The notes under the pieces were generated by a model that did not search any database, was not told where the DNA came from, and saw nothing but the letters and a program-made list of their open reading frames with translations. Shown piece by piece: positions 18,739 through 26,211 of a stretch of 64,000 bases of DNA (position 1 is the first letter of the stretch; each line of letters opens with the position of its first letter). The translations under genes were made by a program, and so were the position numbers. The DNA is from Rhodospirillaceae bacterium (lineage in GTDB: Bacteria; Pseudomonadota; Alphaproteobacteria; Rhodospirillales; Rhodospirillaceae), in contig CANJSF010000006.1 in the NCBI GenBank assembly GCA_947476925.1, forward strand, positions 1 to 64,000, written 5' to 3'.

Positions 18739-18857
18739 GCCTAGGTTCGATGGCGCGCGAAGGCCGGTATGCAGGATTAACCACGCTTGCATAGTGGTTG
18801 TGAGGTGGATAGCCTTCATCACCGCATTACAGACGGTGTGCCGTCTAGGAGCCAATC

Positions 18858-19169
18858 ATGTCTGAGACGCATCCTTTCAATACTGTTGCCATTGTTTTGG
18901 GCGGGCTCAGCCTCGTGGGCATTGTCGCCAACGGCTTGTTGGTGCTGAGTAACCAGAAATCTGAAGCCGAGGTGCAGGGCCGCCAGCAGTTCCTGACCCA
19001 AACCGCCCAGATCAATCAGGTGAGCAACGCACTGGTGCAAACATTGGGTGCTGCGGCAGTCAATGGTAAGGACAGTGAAATCCAAGCGTTGCTGACCGAG
19101 TTTGGAATTACTGTGACGGCTAATCCGTCGGTTCCGGCTCAGGCCGCGCCCGCAGCAAAAACACCTTAA
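18858..19169 (+). CDS. Small single-pass membrane protein, unknown
   Basis: A 103-residue protein with one membrane helix (about residues 9-30), then a polar, Gln-rich helical segment and an Ala/Pro-rich tail. An AGGAG site lies six bases before the ATG. I do not recognise the family. It forms a tandem pair with the next gene, which has the same layout but no obvious sequence match. Confidence 0.6.
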   Translation: MSETHPFNTVAIVLGGLSLVGIVANGLLVLSNQKSEAEVQGRQQFLTQTAQINQVSNALVQTLGAAAVNGKDSEIQALLTEFGITVTANPSVPAQAAPAAKTP

Positions 19170-19185
19170 CTGAGACGGTGCGCAC

Positions 19186-19488
19186 ATGAACGACACCACG
19201 TCACCTCAGCCAGCATCAACCCTCAGCATCGCTGTGCTGATCCTCAGCCTAGCGTTTTTTGTGATGACGGCGTTTCAGACATTCATGCTCGTCGCTGCGC
19301 GCGGCAACCTGGCAACCGTTCGCGCCAACCAAGAGCAACCTATCCAAGAAGCCAACAAGATACGGCAGCGTGCTGAAGCTTTGGCCGGGCGCATCGCGCA
19401 ATTAGCGGACGGCGGCAATGCCAATGCGAAAGCCATAGTCGAGAATTTCCGTCGCCAGGGCGTGGATATCAAACCACCCGCCAAGTAG
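19186..19488 (+). CDS. Small single-pass membrane protein, unknown
   Basis: A 100-residue protein with one N-terminal membrane helix (about residues 13-36) and a charged helical tail (EQPIQEANKIRQRAEALAGR). It begins 16 bases after the preceding small membrane gene and is probably co-transcribed. The two may form a helical complex in the membrane (inference). No known family is recognised. Confidence 0.6.
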   Translation: MNDTTSPQPASTLSIAVLILSLAFFVMTAFQTFMLVAARGNLATVRANQEQPIQEANKIRQRAEALAGRIAQLADGGNANAKAIVENFRRQGVDIKPPAK

Positions 19489-19554
19489 CGATTTTCTCAA
19501 CGCGCCGACACAACGATACAAACCTTTACATCACGCGCAGGCTACTGCCCCCAC

Positions 19555-19589
19555 AAAGAAAAAGCCCCGCCGCATTTCTGCGACGGGGC
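19555..19589 (-). terminator. Rho-independent terminator behind the sigma factor gene
   Basis: On the minus strand, GCCCCGTCGCA-GAAA-TGCGGCGGGGC (19564-19589, one mismatch in the stem) is followed by a run of T (TTTTTCTTT, 19555-19563). The orientation serves transcription that leaves the sigma factor gene. Confidence 0.85.
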
Positions 19590-19640
19590 CAAGTTACCAC
19601 TGGCGGCTGTTGGGGGGATGGGAGACGCCGGACCAGTGGA
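19555..19640 (-). ncRNA. Candidate 3'-UTR small RNA with a C-rich loop
   Basis: Directly after the sigma factor stop codon, the minus strand forms a second hairpin: CCACTGG plus GCCG/CGGC stems (19597-19639) enclosing the 19-base loop GUCUCCCAUCCCCCCAACA. It is followed at once by the terminator. A C-rich, anti-Shine-Dalgarno-like loop next to a Rho-independent terminator is the layout of many alphaproteobacterial regulatory RNAs. It might instead be only a structured 3' end of the sigma mRNA. This is an inference from structure. Confidence 0.45.
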
Positions 19641-19657
19641 TTCCTAAAACTCTGAAC

Positions 19658-20164
19658 TCAATATGCGTAGGCCTCGTGGCCGTGGCCCAAACCCAGTTGC
19701 GCCTTCAGGTGGGCCCGGCCGCGCGACAGGCGCGACTTCAAGGTTCCCACAGGCTCGCCGCAAACTTTCGACAAGGCTTGCTGCGGCGCGTCGTGGATGC
19801 CCAACACGACGATGGCTTGTTGCTCGGCATGTGACAGCGACTTCATCGCGCGCAGTGTTTCGTTGAGGAACACGCGATCGGCCTGCCGAGGCATTTCCAC
19901 GTGCCAGCCGTCGTAATGAGTTTGGGCAACACAGCGACGGTCGACTGCTTCACGGCGCTTCTTGCTGATGAACAAGTTGCGCATCAATGTGAACAGCCAC
20001 GATTTCAAACTTGTGCCATCCTGGAACAGTGAGCGCTTGTTCAACGCACGCTCTACGCAGTCTTGCACTAAGTCATGCGCGTCATCTTCGTTGCGCGTCA
20101 GCGAGCGTGCAAATCTGTTCAGGTCAGGCAGTAGGTCGGTCAGGTCGCCTTGAAACGCACTCAT
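19658..20164 (-). CDS. ECF RNA polymerase sigma factor
   Basis: A 168-residue sigma-70 family ECF factor. Region 2 spans about residues 8-75 (FARSLTRNEDDAHDLVQDCVERAL, SWLFTLMRNLFIS) and region 4 about 105-160 (LSHAEQQAIVVLGIHD, GEPVGTLKSRLSRGRAHL). It resembles the EcfG-like group used in the alphaproteobacterial general stress response, but no NepR or PhyR gene lies beside it, so that role is uncertain. ATG 20164 is chosen for the strong GGAGAGAG site; the frame upstream to 20347 is not coding-like. Confidence 0.88.
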   Translation of the reverse strand: MSAFQGDLTDLLPDLNRFARSLTRNEDDAHDLVQDCVERALNKRSLFQDGTSLKSWLFTLMRNLFISKKRREAVDRRCVAQTHYDGWHVEMPRQADRVFLNETLRAMKSLSHAEQQAIVVLGIHDAPQQALSKVCGEPVGTLKSRLSRGRAHLKAQLGLGHGHEAYAY

Positions 20165-20437
20165 TGCTCTCTCTCCTTTGCCGTGGCCGCCTTCTGGCGA
20201 CCGGTGTCTCTGGAGGAAAGAATGGGGCGAAGGGCCGTAAAGGGGCGATGTTGAAAACCCTTGGCCGTATAAAGAACATATAAAGGAAAAAGTATTGGCT
20301 TGGGCCTGCCCACAACTTGGGAATTTTTCGCAGGGAGAACGTGCCAATAAGCTATTGATTTATAAATATAAAATGGCTTGAAATCCGACCGTGCGTTCTG
20401 CCCGGTCAGGCGGCCGCATAAAGACCAGATAAGCGCC

Positions 20438-20620
20438 TTAACGCCGGTAGGTATTCAGCGGGCCGACGGCCAAGCCACCAAGTCCGGCTACAGCAAAGAA
20501 CAAGGCCAGCCAGTCGATAAGCATCCGGATGGTGGCATCACCGGCCGGATTGCCCGCGTAAAGATCGAGCAATACAGCGACAATAATGGCCACGTAGCCA
20601 AAGTATTTAGCGTTATGCAT
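20438..20620 (-). CDS. Small two-helix membrane protein, unknown
   Basis: A 60-residue protein with two hydrophobic helices (about residues 5-22 and 33-52). It starts at ATG 20620, with GGTGGGGA upstream. Nothing in it is diagnostic. It lies between the sigma factor and the tannase-family gene on the same strand. Confidence 0.5.
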   Translation of the reverse strand: MHNAKYFGYVAIIVAVLLDLYAGNPAGDATIRMLIDWLALFFAVAGLGGLAVGPLNTYRR

Positions 20621-20716
20621 GGCGGTCCCCACCGCTGTTTCCCATAAGCGCTCAAATAACGCGCGATCAAAACGGGCGGTTGCAAATCGAAACTATTTTT
20701 CGCCGATTCAGAAAGA

Positions 20717-22213
20717 TTAACGCGGGGCCGCAGGGTATGGGTAAATGGTACGTGTCAGCTCAATGTCATCGCGCTTTAATGGGAAACTCACATTGCCCAT
20801 GACACCAGGATCATTCTTGATGCGCGCGGCAAGAAGTTGATAGGGGGCTCTGCCCTTCTCCACCCAATTCTCCAACGCTGAGATCAAATCCATGCGCGAC
20901 GGGCCCGGACCACCGGCGCAGTGATCAACGCCGGGCAACATAAACAGCCGAAAAAAATCAGCTGTTGTCTTGCGCCCACCCATGACGCGCTCGACCAGTT
21001 CATAATAATCCACCACACCCAGCGGGGGCACTGATGTATCGCGCCAGCCCTGATACGCAATCAGCTTCCCACCGCGCGCTTTGAATGCGCGCAAGTCTGG
21101 GTCGGCAGCATTGTTGAGATGGCGGTTGTAACCCATGCGCGGCGGGTCGCGGTCGAAGTCGAAATCTTCCGGTCGCCAATTGGGGCCGGGATCTTCGGCA
21201 AAAGCGAGATAGCGAAAAAAGTCGCCGCCAAAGTAATAGTAGCCCGGCTTCTCACCATTCGCGCCAATGAACACCGGAACCCATGCTGGTTCTGACCCGG
21301 GCATCGGCGTTGCCGTGTACAATTGCAGCCCAGCATTATTGACTGCGCCTGAGTATATTTTGCGCACTGCGCCAACTTCAGCGCTGGTCAAGCACTGCGC
21401 GCTGTCCTGACCGGGCTTGCACGACAGCTCAGCAGCATCAAACATACATTTGCGCGGATCATCGATCAGCCCATCGGTGCGGCCATCAATGGCGTCGCAC
21501 TTTTTCATTACGGCTGCGGCAATCATTGGCACCTTATCAGCGCTCATGATCGGGTTGCCCTGTTTGTCCAGGTTGGCCAGCGCGCTCCAAATCAAATGCA
21601 ATCCGCCGCCCGTCGACACACCCGCCGGCGCACCAACAATAATGCCGTCGAAGTCGGCGGGAAATCGTTGCGCGGAAATGAGCCCTTGCCGCCCACCGGT
21701 TGAGCATCCCTGATAATAATTGCGCGTGGCTGCTTTTCCGTAGGCCGCGCCAATGACGGCCTTGCCTGCTTGGGCAGCGGCATGTGTGGCGCGGAAATAA
21801 AAGTCGATCTCGCCTTGCGGATTGTTGTAGGCCCACTTCGCATCTGTCGGCGTGCTTTTGTGACCAAGATCTGTATGCATGCAAGCGTAGCCGCGTGACA
21901 GCGCGTCCATGCACTGCTCCATTTGCATCAACGAGCCGCAATAGCCACCGCAGCCCTGGAACATCATTTTGCCGTTCCAGTTGCTGTGCGGCAGGCGCAA
22001 CTCAAGGCCAACGCGGCCCGCAACGTAGCCTTCGACTTTGCAATAGGCCGGATCGTTGCCAGCCTGGGCGATATCGGCCGCACTGATTAGTTGCGTCGGC
22101 GCGTCGGCAACACCTGCAAAATTTTGCGTCAGTAGCGCGCGACATTGAGCCGTTTCGGCAGCCTGAAGCGACGCGCTGAACAAGGATGCAAATAGGATGA
22201 TTAAGATACGCAT
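20717..22213 (-). CDS. Tannase/feruloyl esterase family secreted esterase
   Basis: A 498-residue alpha/beta-hydrolase of the tannase/feruloyl esterase family, which releases phenolic acids from plant esters. An N-terminal signal peptide (MRILIILFASLFSASLQA) is followed by the catalytic Ser in GCSTGGRQG near residue 170, Asp in WRDTSVPP and His in GVDHCAGGPG. Two cysteines next to the Ser and His (GCS, HC) form the family's characteristic disulfide. Start at ATG 22213, with GGGGGA upstream. It suggests use of plant-derived aromatic esters. Confidence 0.88.
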   Translation of the reverse strand: MRILIILFASLFSASLQAAETAQCRALLTQNFAGVADAPTQLISAADIAQAGNDPAYCKVEGYVAGRVGLELRLPHSNWNGKMMFQGCGGYCGSLMQMEQCMDALSRGYACMHTDLGHKSTPTDAKWAYNNPQGEIDFYFRATHAAAQAGKAVIGAAYGKAATRNYYQGCSTGGRQGLISAQRFPADFDGIIVGAPAGVSTGGGLHLIWSALANLDKQGNPIMSADKVPMIAAAVMKKCDAIDGRTDGLIDDPRKCMFDAAELSCKPGQDSAQCLTSAEVGAVRKIYSGAVNNAGLQLYTATPMPGSEPAWVPVFIGANGEKPGYYYFGGDFFRYLAFAEDPGPNWRPEDFDFDRDPPRMGYNRHLNNAADPDLRAFKARGGKLIAYQGWRDTSVPPLGVVDYYELVERVMGGRKTTADFFRLFMLPGVDHCAGGPGPSRMDLISALENWVEKGRAPYQLLAARIKNDPGVMGNVSFPLKRDDIELTRTIYPYPAAPR

Positions 22214-22360
22214 GTCACGTCCCCCAATATCCCATTCCAGGCCTAGCAAAGGTCGCGGTCAAGGGCTTTGGCCGTCATGCGGGCATGGAATGGCAGTTCC
22301 CTGCCCCCCGTCGACGTGTTGAGTTAGAACCACGCCACAACAGCAGAGGGATGCAGCGCC

Positions 22361-23371
22361 ATGAAAGCTTATGAAGTCGGCACGCAAAAAGGCATCGAAA
22401 GTTTGCGGCAGGCAGACCGTCCCGAACCCTCGGCAGGCCCAGGCCAAGTCGTGGTGCGCATAAAGGCTAATTCCATCAATTACCGCGACGTGATGGTGCT
22501 GAATGGCTGGTACGGCCCCACCAAACCTGAAACGCTTGTCCCGCTCAGCGATGGGGCTGGCGAAGTGATAGTGGTTGGCGATGGCGTCACGCGCGTGAAA
22601 GCTGGCGACCGGGTGGCCATCGGCTTCTTTTCGCGATGGGTCGATGGGCCCTGGGGACCGCAATATTTTGGCAGCGACTTAGGCGGCGGTGCCGACGGCA
22701 CCTTGGCCGAAATGGGTGTATTTCCTGCCGATGCGCTGGTGAAACTCCCCGACGCGTGGTCATTCGAAGATGGAGCGTGCTTGCCGTGCGCGGGCGTAAC
22801 GGCGTGGAACGCCATTGTTGAAGCCGGCAAAGCCAAAGCGGGTGACACTGTATTGCTGATTGGTACGGGCGGCGTGTCGATCTTCGGCGTGCAAATCGCC
22901 AAGGCGTTGAATTTGAAAGCTGTGATCACGTCATCGAGCGATGACAAACTGGCCCGCGCCCTCAAACTCGGCGCGACTGCAGGTGTGAATTACAAAACCA
23001 ATGCCGATTGGCCCAAAGCTGTTGTGGAAGCAACTGCCGGCAAGGGGGCCAATGTGGTTGTAGAAACCGCAGGCCCCGGCAATCTTGAAAAATCGTTTGC
23101 CGCTGCCGCCTTTAACGGAACCATCGGCCTCATCGGCGGGTTCGAGCAAGCCAAGGGTGCCATCAACACCATGGGTTTAGTCGGCAAGAACTTAAACCTA
23201 CGTGGCATTACGGTAGGTAGCCGCAAGATGATGGAAGATCTGCTGGCGACCATGGTGAATAGCAACCAAAAACCGGTGATCGACAAGGTGGTCGATTTCA
23301 AAGACGCGGGCGAGGCTTATAGGCACATGCTCGGCCAAACCCACCTGGGTAAGATTGTAATCAAACAATAG
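22361..23371 (+). CDS. Zinc-less MDR oxidoreductase (quinone-oxidoreductase type), copy 1
   Basis: A 336-residue medium-chain dehydrogenase/reductase. The N-terminal GroES-like half includes NSINYRDVMVLNGWYG and PLSDGAGEV; the NADPH-binding half has LLIGTGGVSIFGVQIAKA. The catalytic-zinc cysteine and the structural four-cysteine lobe of true alcohol dehydrogenases are missing. It is the first of three tandem paralogs that share MKxxEVGTQ-GI-SLR at the N-terminus and GKIVIKQ/H at the C-terminus. Confidence 0.88.
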   Translation: MKAYEVGTQKGIESLRQADRPEPSAGPGQVVVRIKANSINYRDVMVLNGWYGPTKPETLVPLSDGAGEVIVVGDGVTRVKAGDRVAIGFFSRWVDGPWGPQYFGSDLGGGADGTLAEMGVFPADALVKLPDAWSFEDGACLPCAGVTAWNAIVEAGKAKAGDTVLLIGTGGVSIFGVQIAKALNLKAVITSSSDDKLARALKLGATAGVNYKTNADWPKAVVEATAGKGANVVVETAGPGNLEKSFAAAAFNGTIGLIGGFEQAKGAINTMGLVGKNLNLRGITVGSRKMMEDLLATMVNSNQKPVIDKVVDFKDAGEAYRHMLGQTHLGKIVIKQ

Positions 23372-23451
23372 GCGAACCAGGCTGAACTCGTCATTGCCCG
23401 GTTTATCCGGGCAATCCATGATGCGGTTTGTTGTGGTCATGGAGCACCGAG

Positions 23452-24468
23452 ATGAAAGTTTGGGAACTGGGCGAGCAAAAAGGCATCGCCTCGCTGCGTA
23501 TGGTCGATCGGCCCGAGCCCAAGCCCGGCCCCGGCCAAGCCCTAATCGCGGTGAAAGCCAGCGCACTCAATCGGCGCGACATTGCCATTACCGAAGGTAA
23601 ATATCTGGGCTCGCGCCCGGCCGCGCGCATTCCTTTATCTGATGGCGCAGGCGATGTGATCGCAGTTGGCGATGGCGTGACCAACATTAAAGTAGGCGAA
23701 CGGGTGACAGCCGCGCACTTCTCGCCCTGGATCGAAGGCGAATTCGACCCCAGCTTCTTTGGTGCCGATATCGGCAGCACGATTGACGGCTGGCTCGGAG
23801 AAAAAATCCTGGTGCCCGCCGCATGCTTGCTGCCGGTGCCGGCCTCAATGAGTTACGAGCAAGCGGCCTGCTTATCGGTGGCTGCCGTCACGGCATGGTC
23901 GGTGATCGAGCCGTTTGGCAAAATCAAAGCAGGCGATACGGTGCTGGCGTTAGGTACCGGTGGCGTTTCGATCTTTGCCTTGCAAATTGCCAAAATGAAT
24001 GGCGCACGCTTTGCGATTACGTCGTCGCAAGACGATAAGCTGGAACGCTGCAAAAAACTCGGCGCCGATATTACTGTGAATTACAAAACCACGCCTGATT
24101 GGGAGAAGGCCATTCTGGCCGCCACGGGCAATCGTGGCGTTGATATTGTGGTGGAGACCGGTGGGTTGGCGACGCTCAGCCAATCGCTTGCATCGTGCGC
24201 ACCCAACGCCCGCATTGGTTTGGTTGGTGGCCTGGGTGGTCGCGCTGACGCTGCACCCAACACAGGGCCGTTGTTGTTGAAGAACCTGACATTAAAGGGG
24301 ATCACCTCGGGCAGCCGGCGCATGTTCGCAGACCTACTGAAAGCGATGGATGCCACCGGCACCAAACCTGTGATCGATAAAACTTTCAAATTTTCCGAGG
24401 CGAACAAAGCCTATCAGTACATGGTGGACAGCGAGTTCATCGGTAAGATTGTGATCAAGCATAGCTAA
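23452..24468 (+). CDS. Zinc-less MDR oxidoreductase, copy 2
   Basis: A 338-residue paralog of the preceding gene, with the same layout: ALNRRDIAITEGKY, PLSDGAGDVIAVGDG and the nucleotide loop LALGTGGVSIFALQIAK. It starts 80 bases after copy 1. ATG 23452 is chosen by alignment with the other two copies; the longer frame from 23428 adds eight residues. The substrate is unknown; such enzymes often reduce enones or quinones. Confidence 0.87.
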   Translation: MKVWELGEQKGIASLRMVDRPEPKPGPGQALIAVKASALNRRDIAITEGKYLGSRPAARIPLSDGAGDVIAVGDGVTNIKVGERVTAAHFSPWIEGEFDPSFFGADIGSTIDGWLGEKILVPAACLLPVPASMSYEQAACLSVAAVTAWSVIEPFGKIKAGDTVLALGTGGVSIFALQIAKMNGARFAITSSQDDKLERCKKLGADITVNYKTTPDWEKAILAATGNRGVDIVVETGGLATLSQSLASCAPNARIGLVGGLGGRADAAPNTGPLLLKNLTLKGITSGSRRMFADLLKAMDATGTKPVIDKTFKFSEANKAYQYMVDSEFIGKIVIKHS

Positions 24469-24483
24469 AGGTTGGGAATTACA

Positions 24484-25494
24484 ATGAAAGTTTGGGAAGT
24501 CGGCACGCAAACAGGCATTGCATCGCTGCGAAGCACAACGCGCAACGATCCCGAAACGCTTGCGGGCCATGCGGTGATCAAAGTACACGCCAGCGCGCTC
24601 AATCATCGCGACCTCATGATCACCGAGAAAAAGTACGGTGGCCCGAAACCCGAAAACCGCATTCCCTTGTCCGACGGCGCAGGCGAAGTGATCGCGATCG
24701 GCGAAGGTGTGAGTAACGTCAAAATTGGCGACCGAGTGGTTGCCAACATGTTTGCCGGTTGGATCGACGGTCCGTGGGTGCCGGGCTTGTTCAGCGCCGA
24801 CTACGGCAACACGCGCGATGGCTGGGCGGCAGAGCGAATTTCTGCGCCCGCAACGTCACTCGTTAAGATCCCCGATTATCTGTCGTGGGAAGAAGCCGCC
24901 ACTCTGCCTTCTGCTGGCGTTACAGCGTGGAATAACTTGCATGTGTTGGGCCACATGAAAGCTGGCGACGTGGTGTTGGTACTTGGCACAGGCGGCGTAT
25001 CGATCATGGGCTTACAACTGGCCAAGGCCGGTGGTGGCCGCGTGATCGTCACCTCATCCAGCGACGACAAATTGGCCAAAGCGAAAAAGCTCGGTGCGGA
25101 CATTGTGATCAACTACAAAAAGACGCCCGACTGGGAAAAGGAAGTGATGAGCGCCACAAATGGATATGGCGCCGACATTATTTTGGAAACCGTGGGCACC
25201 GGCTCGCTGACCAAATCGCTGCAAGCTGCAGCCTATGGTGCGCGCATCGGCCTGATTGGCGGACTTGATGCCAGCCAGCCGCCGCAAATTTTTCCGTTAG
25301 TGGCAAAGAATGCTCTGCTGGGCGGCATTACAGTCGGCAGTGTCAAAATGCTCAAAGACATGATGGCATGCGTTGCCACGGTGAAAATGAAACCCGTTGT
25401 GGACCGTGTGTTTGCTTTTGATGATATGCCCAAAGCCTGTACATATCTTGATGGCGCAGGGCACTTCGGCAAGGTCGTTATCAAACACGGTTAA
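24484..25494 (+). CDS. Zinc-less MDR oxidoreductase, copy 3
   Basis: The third tandem paralog, 336 residues, beginning 15 bases after copy 2 (ATG 24484). Key segments are ALNHRDLMITEKKYGG, PLSDGAGEVIAIGEG and LVLGTGGVSIMGLQLAK. Spacing suggests one transcript with copies 1 and 2. Its 3' end overlaps the convergent gene by 14 nt. Confidence 0.87.
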   Translation: MKVWEVGTQTGIASLRSTTRNDPETLAGHAVIKVHASALNHRDLMITEKKYGGPKPENRIPLSDGAGEVIAIGEGVSNVKIGDRVVANMFAGWIDGPWVPGLFSADYGNTRDGWAAERISAPATSLVKIPDYLSWEEAATLPSAGVTAWNNLHVLGHMKAGDVVLVLGTGGVSIMGLQLAKAGGGRVIVTSSSDDKLAKAKKLGADIVINYKKTPDWEKEVMSATNGYGADIILETVGTGSLTKSLQAAAYGARIGLIGGLDASQPPQIFPLVAKNALLGGITVGSVKMLKDMMACVATVKMKPVVDRVFAFDDMPKACTYLDGAGHFGKVVIKHG

Positions 25495-26017
25495 TGGATA
25501 ACGCTTCCACGCGTTGCTTAATGATCCGCAACATATCAAGTCGGATGATGCCCGATGGAATGCGGATCACGAGCCAATACAAATTAAACCAGCGTTTGGT
25601 TTTGGCATCGCAGCACAGCACGCGTGTTTCGGTATCAACGCGACAGCGCCCATCGCCCAAGTCGGTGACGCAAAACCCCCAGGCCAGTTTGAACCCCGGC
25701 TGATCGTGGACGGCAAACTCATCGGCCGTCCATGTGCGTTTGGGTACGCCCGTCACGAGGCCACGAACTAAATCGCGTGGTGGCTCCCGAAGTAACGGAA
25801 TGAAGTCTTGCACTGTCATGGAGCGCTCGGGCAGCGGGTTAATGAACAGCCGCGCCGGAATGCGCCACAGCGCCATGAACGTTTTGGCAATCGTCGAGTC
25901 CGACAGATCCACCGTTTCGACCGTCGCAAAGGTGGCGGCCAGCCCTGCCCGCACAGTAATGCAGTGGCGTTCGACAAACTGATAGCGGGGCAAGAGGCGG
26001 TCGAGAGCGGCGGTCAT
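25481..26017 (-). CDS. Unknown protein, possibly SRPBCC-like
   Basis: A protein of about 178 residues with alternating hydrophobic strands: RYQFVERHCITVRAG at the N-terminus, then a helical stretch, FAVHDQPGFKLAWGF and RCRVDTETRVLCCD, ending in a long amphipathic helix. The pattern is compatible with a helix-grip (SRPBCC) lipid-binding fold, but I cannot confirm it. The start is uncertain: ATG 26017 is used, while in-frame ATGs at 26077 and 26086 would add 20-23 residues. Confidence 0.55.
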   Translation of the reverse strand: MTAALDRLLPRYQFVERHCITVRAGLAATFATVETVDLSDSTIAKTFMALWRIPARLFINPLPERSMTVQDFIPLLREPPRDLVRGLVTGVPKRTWTADEFAVHDQPGFKLAWGFCVTDLGDGRCRVDTETRVLCCDAKTKRWFNLYWLVIRIPSGIIRLDMLRIIKQRVEALSINRV

Positions 26018-26211
26018 GGTCGAAAAAAGGCGTAAAATGTGAACCCCTTTATGGCCGGTTCGCCTTAATTTCTCCATGAATTTCATTAACTTATGCACTC
26101 GGGTGGGGCTACGACGTTACGCCAACCCTTGACGCCGGGCGCGTGATCGGACACGAACTCTGTCCGGCTTGGCGACGACCCTGGGCCGGTTGTGTGGATG
26201 GGAGATTTTTC

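Noticed and set aside
20165-20400. Search for a GGAAC-type general stress promoter before the sigma factor
   Set aside because: No GGAAC with a properly spaced CGTT was found on the relevant strand.
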